A program made the position numbers and the translations under genes. From the NCBI GenBank assembly GCA_014904845.1, contig MU119212.1:372001-436000 (forward strand): a stretch of 64,000 nt of DNA, written 5' to 3'. Each line of letters opens with the position of its first letter. Position 1 is the stretch's first letter. Source of the stretch: Acephala macrosclerotiorum. Its lineage: Eukaryota > Ascomycota > Leotiomycetes > Helotiales > Mollisiaceae. The notes below the pieces were generated by a model, which worked only from the letters and a program-made list of their open reading frames with translations, was not told where the DNA came from and searched no databases. This document shows, piece after piece, positions 11,888 through 23,222 of the stretch.

Positions 11888-13264
11888 TTAGTGCATCTTT
11901 CCTTTCTTCTTGGTGACAATCCTATCAACCCCTGCGTAGCCCTCACCCACAATCGGCCTCGTAACCTTACGATAGGTCGTGAAAGAACAAACCTATTCAC
12001 CGAGACGTTTGTATCCATTCACACCCCACTGCACTGGCAAAAGATGAGTGTCCACATCCATTTTCGGCCTGTGGCAGTTCGCACCGATAATAGCACTGCA
12101 ACTAGCAGCCAGAGGCATCGCGCTGCTTGCTAGAAAGATTCTCAACCCATTCAGAACCTGCAAAGCTAATGACAGGCCGCCAAGTGTGACAGCTAGCATG
12201 ATTTAGCCTTCTTCTCATCTCCTACAATCTCAAGGTTCTTATCGAAGATTATGGGAAATATACTATATCCTAACATCGTCCAGGAGGATTTTGTGTCTTC
12301 GAACGGTGTGGTACTCGATGCTGTGTCGATGACGATAACCCGAAGGATAAAACAACTCTGCGAGAGCAGCCAATGGAGCAATGAGAACATACCCATCTTT
12401 GGGACTCTGTACCTCAATGGCATTGAGATAAAGTATGTGGAGCGTTGAATGCCTCTAGGATGTGAGACACGTAGGGTCTTTCTCTCTTTTGCATACTGTC
12501 TCCATTCTCGCTCTAACAACAAGGTAGAGAGTAGCGCATTATGTGCGACGTAGGCCATTGAAACAAGGACTTGTCATACGTTTGCTTGTAGGATGTTTGC
12601 CATTAAACCCCTGAATCCCTATTGTGACAGGAATTTAGTATAAACTCAAGTGCGTATGCACAGATACACTTGCTATGGTCGGTTGATTCGCAGCCACAAC
12701 TTCTAATTTATTAGTGCTTCCAAGGCCAAGTTTACAAAGTCCTTCGGGGCTTCTGCTGTTCTGGGACTGGACTCCATGAAGTCCCTGCCCCAACATGACA
12801 CAACCAGCGATGAGGATGGCTCCTGACCTGTAGCCCGTCAGTTATGCAAGCACGAAGTTATGTATCTTGCCATACGTAATCATTGTGAACAACCATCTCC
12901 AGAAACTTGCTGCGCGGAACCATCTGATAAGTCTTAGATGCCATTCAAACGTCCCAGTATGTGGCCAATTTCTCGTAGGCTTGAGTGACTCTTTAGACGA
13001 GAGACCAATGGCGTTTGTATGCGGATCAGGAAACTCCAAGAAAGATGCAATAGCATCACCTAAGGTGCACAACGTGTGCTCACTTCTCCACCAGAAGACT
13101 AAGAAGATGTAAAAGCATTTCAGGAAATTAAGACAGGTTACAACTACAAAAGTTAGCAGGCGGTAGCGATAGCGGGATACAGAAGTGCCCATCATTATAA
13201 TCGGTGAAGCTTGCAAATGGCATGCATTGAAAATGTCTTGTCCTTCGGAGTCCTGCTTTGCCAA
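11888..13264 (-). pseudogene. DUF6536-family membrane protein pseudogene
   Basis: Scattered minus-strand blocks, in the right order, match the C-terminal part of the DUF6536 family of fungal multi-helix membrane proteins. They are LCTLGDAIASFLEFPDP (about 13070), a Gly-rich helix LIAGCVMLGQG (about 12800), and NALLSTLLLEREWRQYA with LRVSHPRGIQRSTYF (about 12530-12440). Then come FSLLHWLLSQS, SCSAIIGANCHRP (about 12080) and the tail CSFTTYRKVTRPI ending at TAA 11888-11890. Two nonsense codons interrupt conserved stretches: TGA at 12574-12576 and TAG at 11993-11995, after which the same frame resumes the family tail. At least one more frame change occurs near 12200. The N-terminal part was not found. 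Family function is unknown. Whether any product is made is doubtful. Confidence 0.75.
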
Positions 13265-13414
13265 ACAGTACTGGACCAGGTCGCCTTCTTTAGCCTAATT
13301 GTTAACCTTTGCTTGTGACTGAGACCAAAAATGTTGACCAGGAACCTAAACAGACGCAGCGGTCGGCGCTACGTATATTGCGTGGCTGTCAAAGTGAGAT
13401 GGATTTATATTTTC

Positions 13415-15385
13415 CTAATCGAAAAGCGATATGTTTTGAGAAATAATCTTATTGAATGTCGTCGCAGCAGCTTCATGGGCTTGCTCCGCCAGATTCTGCT
13501 CCCAAGACTTGCACTGCTAACTAAACAAATCTCTAACCACCAGAGGATTGAACGGCCCTGGTAGTTCACATCCTCCGCATCCGGCCATGAGTTTCTTGAC
13601 ATCTTGCGGATAAGAGCTTCGCATGATGCATTTCGAGGATGACTTCGGCGTCGGCTTTTGATCGTTTTCTACTATTTCCAGAGCATGGCCGTGAAGACAC
13701 ATCTTTCCAGCACAGATAGTGAGAATCTTCTGTACATTTGGGCGAAGTTGTCTATCAAGCGTATCTTGCTGCTCCGGAAAAGATGTAAAGAATGGATCTG
13801 AGTAAACTTCATCAATCGCAGCTTGAATCATAGTAGATAGGTTCTCGCTAATCTGATGGACATAGGGTATTTCTCTTCCTTCATGATGCATGATTTTCCA
13901 AGTTGTATCAACTTAGTCACGCAGTCTTTGATGTCGGATTGGACTTCGTATTTCACACTGGGAAGTCTTTCGGTGATCCGTTCTAGAGGCAATCGCGGAG
14001 TCGGACTCGAAGTGCCTCTAGGCCGAGCTAAGCTAGCTTGAGGGCATCTTTCCAGCCACCCGGAGTCGGAGAAGAATGATGCCTCTTTCTCTTCTCGTTG
14101 TTCGTTGGTATCGGTTGCGGTGGCACCGCTCTGGTGCGGAGAACATGCCATCCTAGGTTGAGTCTGACATCCTCATTTTGGGCCAACTCGACTAGAAGGG
14201 AAGTCGGTAAGTTTTATTTCAGTAGCTTATGTAACTAGGAGGGTCATTGGGTAGACACTGACATAGTCAAGGCAACAGTCCTAGAAGTGAGGCGATGGTC
14301 CCAAAATGCTAACAATATTCACCAAGAGAATCTGCGCTTTGGGAAACGGTTGAAATAGGCTGCATATCATAGTATCTTTCACTGTCCAAGCCTCTTTCAA
14401 CCTTGTCTGGTTTCGTAATCAACCCATGGTTCCGGTTCCGGAGGGATCAATCTGCCTTGCAAATTTCGTGAATGGTTGATTTGCGAAAGGATTATCTGCC
14501 GAGATGGCGGCAAGTATGGTGCTTCGATGTTGTTTCATATGTGAGACTACGAGGTCTTGCACAAATGTCGCGTCGTCGTCCGACTTAGAATATCGGAAGT
14601 CGGTCAGTTCCAATTGTAGGAATGTTTAGGATTTGAGCGAAAAATACATCCACATTAAGAAATTTAACGGACTAATTGAAGTACATGAGTTAAAAAACGG
14701 CGGGAACGGGAAATATCAACCAAGGAGCCAATTTTCTTACTGAATTTTGTCACTAGAACCAAAAAGCCTAGGCGGATCAATCAGTGTCAAGTTGGAAGCC
14801 AGTGGAGAGGTGCTTTCAATCCGCGGCAAATCAGTGCTGAAGATTTTGGAGTCAGGACCATTCCATGAGAGCCCCATTTCGATCTTGGCGGCTTCGATGA
14901 TTTTGGGAAAGGTGTTCTGATCTCTCTTCTTCTCGCAAAAATTCAGCAGCTTGATCCTCTCTCCTCACTCCTATTCGCAGAAGGTTGAATCTGAACTTTC
15001 AGTGAAGACTAGTTGCCTCGTCGGAGAATCAGTTCAGTAGCAAAGCGGGTGCAAAGTCCTTCGGTGGTCGGGAAGGCCATGCCTGAGATGGATTTTAGTG
15101 TGAAACTCTTGCCTGATGATTGACTACCACACACGATGACCTGGGGAAGATCGACACTATAGAGCGGTGAATTAGCCTGAGAAATAAATACTTAGACGGT
15201 ACTTACTAGTGACTGGCGCCATTGGATCGGAGAGAATCAATGATGTCTAGAAGATCCCGGCGGTTGCTTGATTGTATGAATGTTGAAGTTGTTTGTGAAA
15301 TTTGCTCGGCGAGGTCGAGCCCCGTGGTTGGAGCGTCGCCTATCTGTACTGAACCCATTTGGCTGCGACGTTTGTCGCTTTCCAT
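13415..15385 (-). pseudogene. Dynamin-like GTPase pseudogene
   Basis: Minus-strand blocks line up with a fungal dynamin/Mx-like GTPase. The likely start is ATG at 15385 (MESDKRRSQMGSVQIGD), with a GTAAGT intron after residue 59. G1 reads CGSQSSGKS, followed by GLCTRFATELILRRG. The G3 region is degraded to LTLIDPPRLF (family DLPG). G4 is intact as GLITKPD. The middle domain follows: NEDVRLNLGWHVLRTR, LPSVKYEVQSDIKDC, IQAAIDEVYSDPFF and ELPGPFNPLVVRDLFS. Lesions are TAG 15009-15011 right after the G1/G2 region and a frame change near 14960-14990. Another frame change near 14425 splits GTMG from LITKPD, and another lies near 14110. A further TAG at about 13517 interrupts LFS-QCKSWEQ. No GTPase effector domain was seen. 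Live relatives are membrane-remodelling GTPases; this copy is clearly dead. Confidence 0.85.
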
Positions 15386-16492
15386 TCGGCCAGGTATTAT
15401 AGTGGAAAATGAGTGAGCACTCCAGCCAAAAAGGGGTAGCGAGCCGAGCTCCCCAACTACAACACTTCACTTCAAAATGAAAACAACTAAATCAGATAAC
15501 CCGCCTATCCACCCAATCATTGCTTTTCACATTAAGGTTCTCCCTGAAGCTTGAATAGTGCTCGCTAATTCCCTGACCGCTCATCTCATCCTTGTATCCA
15601 CAGTGGGTCTCGGATGCAAAAGAAATGCAAAAGAAATGCAAAAAAAGACATACAACAGTAGGGATTCGCTGATGGTCACCCACTCAACTACTAGTCTACC
15701 GATCTGAGGCTTACGTATGGCAGAGCGGACGGGATGCCCGGTTCTCCTCAGTCTATGGTCGTATGTGACAGTGTGTTGTGGTATTTAATTTTATATACCA
15801 CATTTTTTCTGGAGTGTGATGGAAAATTAAGCAAAGCTGGCTATAAAAACCAAGAAGTAGATAATTAGAGAGCCTATAAGAGTATATACGGTGTTTAGAG
15901 AGCTTTGATATAGCACTTGCCCTTGATTGTGGATGCGGAGGGACTGGGAGGAGCTGAGCACGTGATCTAATCTCCCGCCCACTTGGATAAGGAGCGTACG
16001 TGGAAACTTGGCGAGTGACTTGGGGTGGAAGGTAAGATGTATCAGGTATGAACTTTAAGACCTGGGCTGCTTGAATGATCCTTCACGAAACAAAACGTTC
16101 ATGTAAACTTTGAGCGAGCCGAGGTTTGCCAGTTCTTCGACCCAATTCTCTTGCATCAACAAGAATAGACGTCTATAAAAATCGCTTCGCAGACCAGTTG
16201 TAAAGATTGCATTCATGGAAAGACTTTCTAATGACGCTAAAAGATCCAGGCCCAATGCAAGTGATATGATGCTACGCAATGCAATCAAGAAAGACGTCCA
16301 ACGCTAATCAATCATGGCAAGGCATAACAGCTATGAACCATGATCGTCCTTCCTTTCCCAGCTTTGGATTTCCAAAGCTGTCGGTATCATGAAGGAAAGC
16401 CAATCCGTACCGCCATTTGATCCAAAACGCCAGCCAATATAATACAAACACACTCTCATCCTATACACAACCCCTCTCTCTGCTTGGTCACG
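15386..16492. other. Intergenic, no gene seen
   Basis: About 1.1 kb with scattered short frames. A minus-strand frame at 16055-16288 has no recognisable motif. The stretch is relatively A+T-rich and contains a short 11-bp tandem repeat near 15614. Confidence 0.5.
15614..15644. repeat. 11-bp tandem repeat, about 2.8 copies
   Basis: The unit ATGCAAAAGAA is repeated head to tail almost three times in non-coding DNA upstream of the dynamin pseudogene. It is short and probably a slippage product. Confidence 0.7.
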
Positions 16493-18155
16493 TCACCTCC
16501 TATCCCCCTCAACCTTTAACCGATACGTATCCTGCAACCCCGGAAACGCCTTCGCAAACGCCGGCCCCAAACTCCAATTATCCAACCTCCTCAAATGCCT
16601 CTCAAAAACCGGATTAATAACCACCTCTCCCTCCCCTCCTTGATCATTACTCAACAACGTATCCGTCGGCTCATACGGCCAATTGAGACTTAACGTCGTC
16701 GTAAACGGAATAAAAAAATTATCAAAAAGATAATCTCGTGGATTATAATTCTCAACTAACCGATCCCTCATTTTCGGAAAAGGGAGGTGATCTATCCAGG
16801 CTGGGTGAGGGGTGAAGAGTTGAGATGGGCGGGGAGTCATCCATTCGGGGAGTCGGTCGTAGTTTTCGGGCGTGGGACAGATTTGCCAGCGCATTGTTAG
16901 GAACATCATGTATAGGATTGCGATTCTTTCAGGGAGAGTGGAGAGGTCGGGGAAGGTGGCTAGGATGTCGGTGAACACTTTTGATAATGGGTGGGAGGTT
17001 GCTGCTCGGGAGGGATTGAGGAGGGAAGATACGGAGGGGTAGGCGGGGCCGACAAGAGAGGGGGTGGAGATGCCGGAGGCGGCTTCTTCTTGTTTTTTGC
17101 GGAGGAAGTCGAGGAGGAGGGAATCTAACGGGCAGGTTGGAGGGCCGTTTCGAATCGGGGCTGCGTAGCCGGTCACATCGGAAGAGGGGGTTGGTGGATT
17201 GTAATTGGCGTGACTGCTCGTCGAATTGCTTCTGTGATAGACGGGGCTATTTGGTGACTGTCTTGACTCTTTGAAGTTGTCTTGGGTTTCATTGACCCCA
17301 TTTGGAATCTTGTTTATCCTCTGAGATCCGTCGAGGAGGAAGTCCAATCCTAACCTCTCCGGTCCCATGTCTAGATTGTGTACCATATCATGCCTCTGCT
17401 TCGCCAATTGCTGTGTCTGTATAGCCTGAACAGGAGGATACCTCGGATCATGACCCATCCCCATCGGCGCACTTGGAGCCTGCCACGATGGATTCGCAGC
17501 CGGCGAAGCAGCACTACTCGGTGTACTCGCATTCATCGAAGCAGAACTCGGCCGATTCGGCACATACGGTTGTGCAGGAGGGGTATAAGTCCGAGCCTCA
17601 AATCCTGTTCCCATCAATCAGTCAACTGTCCCCCAACACCAAAACTCACAACAACTAACCATGTTGACCAAGAATCGGCTGAATCAACCCCAAAACACTC
17701 CCTAACCTCTTCTTAATATCCGAATTCTCCGCCTCAACTGCCTCCTTCTGTCTCAACACATGCTGTAACTCCTGATACGGCTGCTGACTAGTCAATTCCC
17801 TAATCTTCCTCTCCAGATTCTCAATCTGATTCTTCGTCCTCTCTCTAATCGCTCTTTGAGCCTCCCTATCATTTGCCCTCTTCTTCGCAAGTTGATCCGG
17901 TGTAAGATTTGCTACCCCTCTTGAGCTTGAAGATCCGCCAGATGCATTGGTTCGTCGTTTCTTGTTGTTGTCGGAGGAAGCGGATAGTGGGTCGCCGCCA
18001 GGGGAGGTGGTTGCTTCTTCTGAGAAGTCGCGTTTTTGTTGGATGGGTTGCTGTGGGTGGACATGTTGGGCTTGGGTTTGAATATGCTGTGAGGCGGGAG
18101 TAGATGCAGATGCGGCAGATTGTTGCTGCAATTGCTGCCCTTCGCCAGGTGGCAT
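16493..18155 (-). CDS. bZIP transcription factor with DUF3425-type C-terminal domain
   Basis: Two exons (complement 18155-17660 and 17604-16493) give 535 residues; the intron is 55 nt (GTTAGT...CAG). The N-terminus is Gln- and Ser-rich. The basic region KKRANDREAQRAIRERT spans about 91-107 and keeps the N-x7-R spacing (Asn95, Arg104). A zipper-like helix with Leu heptads follows (about 110-155). The middle is low-complexity Pro/Ser. The C-terminal 200 residues (PTCPLDSLLLDFL; LPERIAILYMMFLTMRWQI; the WIDHLPFP region) match the DUF3425 segment that accompanies bZIPs in filamentous ascomycetes. It is expected to be a nuclear DNA-binding regulator; target genes cannot be deduced. The sequence Ser-Ser-Arg-Gly just before the basic region and the Lys-Lys-Arg-Arg at 65-68 could serve nuclear import. 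Confidence 0.9.
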
Positions 18156-19118
18156 TGCTGCGAGGACCCGTAGGCCAGACCTATGATTGCATGGGTCCCT
18201 CTTTCCTCTGTTCCCTTTCCACTTTCTTGCCTTTCAATTCGTTTTCAATCTTCGTTCGTAATTGTGGGGAAACAATTATGGATGGGGATAAAAGAGGGAG
18301 GATCCTCGGTCATGTATCGTATGAAGTATGGGGCAGCTTGAGTCATGCGGAAAATTTTATGGTTGAGGTGAGATGGTAAATTTGAATAGAGGAGAGCATC
18401 GGAAAAAAAAAGCTCTCGTTACAAGTGGCTGCGCTTGTGGATGCTTGGCAGGCGTCGGAGATACCGAATCAGGATATGACCCGTGCGTGCAGATCGTGGG
18501 TGGGCGAAGATCTGGCGGGGTTTGTATTTCGTTTTCAGGCAAAAGGAAAGAAAGGAGGGGAAGAGAGAAGTGAGAACAAAAGGAGAGATTTATGTCCAGC
18601 ATATTTTTGGTAATTGAGAGATTCCTAGGGTAGGCTGGATGTGAGATTGGTTGACAGTGCGTCGCCGGTGAGGATTTGAGATTTCAAATTCCACAAATCA
18701 GGAAAAAGTCGGCCATTTGGACATTGAGCAGGCAGTAACGAAAAGACCTCGGGCGTTTGTAAATCAATTTGCAACATCTCCTCAGAGAACACGAGCTTCA
18801 CAGCTAGACTTCACATGAGAAAACGAACACTGACTCGCAAACCCTCGGCACAGGAAGGCATTAATGTTCAGTACACGATGTTCACTCACCACGTCTCTAT
18901 CACTTCCATTTTCGTTTGATATTATTGTACAGAAAACCACTTCAGAACTTTTTGACTGACCGGCCTTTTGGCCATAAATCTTGCCAAGATCATATGCAGA
19001 CCGATGTGCTGGGTATCTGCGCTACATCTCTCATCAACCTTCCGTTTCTTCCTCCCGTCCTCACCTACCAACCCACCCACGTTGCTTTCGACCCTCAAAC
19101 CCCAGAATTGAAGACCAA
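18156..19118. other. Intergenic: upstream region of bZIP gene, 3' side of NIC96
   Basis: About 960 bases, mostly purine- or pyrimidine-biased leader-like sequence (for example GGAAAAAAAAAGCTC near 18400). Small frames on either strand show no known product. A long 5' leader of the bZIP mRNA is likely but not provable here. Confidence 0.5.
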
Positions 19119-22100
19119 TCATTCGCTCTGAGCCCTAGCAAGCGCCTCATGGATACTCGCTGGGAACCTATACCTCAACTGACTAGTATAAGTCATCAAA
19201 TCCATATTCATCTGCTTCAACTCCTCAATCATCGCCAATCTCGTCCCCTCATTCCCGCCAAACTGGCTATTCATCAAATTCCTACGCTGTGATTCTGCGC
19301 AATGAATTGCCCACATGAGCAAGTTCGGGACGTTTTGAGCAACAGATTGGGAGAGGCTGGAGAACTTGGTTGCGCAGTCGCGGATGAGAGAGGGGTTGCC
19401 GTTGGCTTCTAGAGGGAGTATTGCGAGCTTGCGGATTTCCTGGTATGGGATCAGCGCTGTGTATGGGGAATGAGGAAGGGGTACTTACGTCGAGAGCAGC
19501 AGCAAAATCTGCCCGCTCAACTTGGTGCTTTGCAACAGTCATGTTGAGCAAGGCGCTGTTTGCATCCCAATTGCTAGTCTTGACTCTGGACGAGAACATT
19601 TGCTGAACCTCATACATCTTTCGCATGACGTCTGCCAATTGGACGGGGTCGTCGATGGATGTGAGACTCGACTCGGTTCCTTGTTGAGGCTCGTGAGGAT
19701 TTACTCCAGCACGTGGCTTCAGGGGTTCAATCCGCAATGGATCTTGGCCAATAGGGATAGCAATAGCCTCGCTGAGTGCTCGGTTGATGGTGGTGATGAC
19801 ACTATCGTACTCTCCTGCAAGATGATAAAGCAAGACAGCATCTGTGACTCGTCCGTTGTCGTCTGCGATGCTGGCAGCTTGCAAGGTAATGGTTCGCATG
19901 AAATCGCCAGACTCGTCCAGGCCGATCAGTCTCATTCTGTCCTCGATGACACCTCTGATTCGTTGTCCATCGTTTCTCATGTCTCCCAGTAACAGAGCAA
20001 ACTCTCTGCTCTCAAGCACAAGCTCACGCAGAGCCTCGTGGCACAACATCATCTGGTTGGTTCCTCCTTGTCCTGGCAGGTCCTTATTGAGACAGATCAG
20101 GGTGAGATAGTCCACAGCAGCGCTAACAGCAGCAGCTCTGAAATCCCGTGTGTAGAGGCCAAGCATAGTGCCGAAGCTGATTTGGGGTTGACCCCGAGTG
20201 GTTAAGCTTAAGAGATCCTCGCTTCCAGAATTTGGGTCAGCAACTCTCAACAAGCCGTAGAAATCCAGCGCAATAGCCAGATGCACTCCATCGACATAGT
20301 TATAGGTGTATAGATACGACACACAATCCTCAAACATGCCATACGCAAGCTGAAGGAAGACGTAGACACCAAATGAGTTGCCCTCGACGCTGCCTTTTGT
20401 GAAGTAGCGATTGCCGATCTCTCTCATGGTGTCCTGGGCCTCGCTCAGTCCGAATATTTCGCTCGCCATGGCATCAACTCGGTTGATCTCTCGTGCAAGA
20501 ACAAGTTGAACCCAAGCCCAATCCTCAAAGCTCTGTTCGATGCCTTCCAAGAATCGTTGTCTGAGATCACATCGTCCGATGATCTTGTAACAAGCCATTC
20601 GGTAAGGATCGATCGAATTCTCAGGCGCGATTCGGAGACGTTGGTTGTACTCGCTGTTGATACGAGACTGAAGCACCTCGTCGAGTCGTCTGTCATCGCT
20701 CTGCGAGTAAGCTCTGATATATCCTTGGAAATTGCGATCGATGGCTCTGAACGCCACTTGATTCTGTTCCACGTACTCCAGAGCTTCAGCCACATGACCA
20801 GTTCGAAGGAGGAAATAGACCAGAGCCCAGACATAGTCATCCCCAAGCATCTGTAAGTCCGTGTTATCACCACCCAAGTTCTTCTTCCCAGCCTGGAGAC
20901 GGACGTATCCCTTGACTTTGTTGATGACATTCGGAATGCCACCAACATTAGCGTCTCGGGGATTTCTAGCCACTGCATCTTCCATCTTCTCAAAAGCCAG
21001 CTTCTCCAGACATCTAACCCCACCACGCAGGATCCTCTTCTTCATGCTCAGCGTCGTGACCGGATTGTCGCCCAAGTAATCAGCTGCAAACTTTCGTTCC
21101 CTAGCTGTTCTCTCTTCTGACCATTCCTTCGCCTCCGGATCCTCGCCAACAATCTCCATTAAAGCCTTGTAAGCCTTAATCAGATCTGCGCCATGTTGAT
21201 CAGGCGACAAATTAACCACATCTGCAAACTCCGCGCAAACAGGATATGGGCGTTTCTGTAGTCTCGCAATGTTGAGATTTTGTACCTTCCCGGCATAGTT
21301 GCTCTCCTTGTCGCGCTGGAATCGATCATGAGGACCCGTAACAGTGACACCACTAGCTTCCATCTTCTTCTCCACATCCGCAAACAGAGGCTGGTGACCA
21401 GCTCCCACCGGACCAGCAGCTCCAATAACAGATTTCTGCAGAGTAGATCTTCCAAATGTGCTTCCACCAGGAGAGCCATTCATCCGTGAGCCAGTGAGAT
21501 TTGCAGCCTTGCTTCGTCTCGATCGGCCAAATGCTCCATTCGATTCTCCAACTGATGCAGCAAAGCTTCCTTTTCCTCCAGCAGCCGTAGTCTCCTTAGG
21601 TCTGATGCCAAAGTGTGTGTATATCCTCCTACGTTGAGCATCCCACTCCATCTCCACATTATCCTCCAGAAACGCATCAAAGTCTCGAACCGATCGTGCC
21701 AATCCATCTGAGATCATACTCAAGGTGGTCTGGGTTTGTAGATTCGTAAGGTAGGTTTCGACGTCCACATCTTGAGGCTCTTGCAGTACGGGTCGTTCAG
21801 CTCGGGCATTAGCTGCAGTGAACTGGTTAAGATCTCGAATGGCATCGCCGGGATTGACTCCAGAAGCCGCAAGGAGATAATGAGCTCTACTATCAGCAGC
21901 CTGACCCTGTGCCCCCGTACCCACACGCTTGATTCTCTGTCTCAGATCCCCAAGACCGAGCTGTATCTGCGGTAAATCATCCGCAATACTCTCAGCATGC
22001 GCTCTCTTCCGACTTCTCTCCAAAATGGCATCGAAATACGCAGTATTCTGCCCATTCTGCACAGGTTGAGAAGTCGATATACTCCCGTTGAAACTCGCAG

Positions 22101-22458
22101 GAGCTTGAGAACTCGGAATCATTCCTCCAGGTCCAAATACGCTTCCTCCCGGCGGCGCATTACTGGTCGCCGTTCCACCAAGCCCTCCAGCACCAGCTGT
22201 AGTCGTCTGTCCAAATCCACCAAATGTACTCGAAGTCCCCGGTGCCTGCGAAGTTCCTCCTCCACCAAGTCCCAAACCCCCAAGTCCACCGAGGCCAAAT
22301 CCAGTACTCGGAGCTTGCGACTGCGACGTTGAGCTACCTAATCCCAATCCGCCAAATCCGCCCGCAGCACTCGTAGTCGCAGGCTTCGAAGTCGAGCTGA
22401 AAAGACCGCCGTAATCGGATTTATTGGTGTTATTCAGATTACCAAAAAGGTTCGACAT
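19119..22458 (-). CDS. NIC96: Nucleoporin Nic96/Nup93 with FG-type N-terminus
   Basis: Two exons (complement 22458-19489 and 19439-19119) give 1096 residues; the 49-nt intron lies near the 3' end. I chose ATG 22458 (MSNLFGNLNN), not the longer upstream frame, because the upstream residues look like untranslated leader. Residues 1-125 are Gly/Ser/Thr-rich with about six FG dipeptides (LFG, GFGG, TGFG, TFGGFG, VFG). From about residue 220 on, the alpha-helical Nup93/Nic96 scaffold follows, with family stretches such as FADVVNLSPDQHGADLIKAY and DDYVWALVYFLLRTGHVAEA. Nic96 anchors the Nsp1 channel trimer and binds the inner ring of the nuclear pore. The FG-rich tail is longer than I recall for the budding-yeast protein; this may be ordinary in filamentous fungi. 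Confidence 0.93.
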
Positions 22459-23222
22459 GATGGGCAATCTTTTTTTCCTTCTTGTGGAGTATGAAGAAAT
22501 GCAAGGAAAGAAAGGAAGAGCGAAAAGCTCTGAGGTAGGTGGATGGAGGAAATGAACGTGGACGCGGGAGTTCGAAGCTTGACGCGAAGCTCGTCGAATA
22601 TTTTGTTGATGTTCCTCGCTCGCGAAGACAGCTTCGATGATGAAGTTCGGTGCCTGAGGCGTTAATTTTAGATGCACAGCGAAAAAGGTACGAATCTTCG
22701 TCGAGTACTTCTTTCGAGGCTGATGTTGTCTTTTTTATGGAGTTCGAAGATTGAGGCAGATAATTTTTTAGATATGCCGTACGAGTGAGTTTCATCTTAG
22801 TATTGAGCGAAGGAGGTAGAAGATAATAACCGAGAAACTGAAGGTGAACAGTTCCGCACAACCTCACTTTCACACGAGATATCTTTGTAAAAGGATATTT
22901 TGGTGCTTTATTGCCGAAGACTCATTGCCTCTTCTTGATAATACACAACGCATTCCGCGTCAATTGACCCAAATATTTCATAATACCCCAACGCCAACAC
23001 CACCGCCATGCCGTCTGTTTAAAAACTATTCATATGATGCGACTGCTGTCGTCGTCCCATGACCAAATCCAGCCGTGAAAACCATTAACCCTCATATTCG
23101 TGAAGCCATTTATAGTATGCAGCCTTCATGCAATGCAATGCAGATGCTAATGCAATCCATCGTACCTGTGTCCCCGATCCTCGCTTCTCCTCGCTCCTTC
23201 TACCATTTACCTCTGTTACACA
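22459..23222. other. Intergenic: NIC96 upstream region and 3' end of phosphatase gene
   Basis: About 760 bases. The 220 nt directly upstream of NIC96 are open in frame with it but low in family resemblance, consistent with a 5' leader. No other gene seen. Confidence 0.55.

Noticed and set aside
14737..14739. TAA after the degraded G3 block as a further nonsense lesion in the dynamin pseudogene
   Set aside because: The stop overlaps a plausible GTAAGA splice donor, so it may have been an intron start and was not counted.
22459..22677. A 73-residue N-terminal extension of NIC96
   Set aside because: It is open in frame but has no family-like sequence, and MSNLFGNLNN at 22458 is a natural start.
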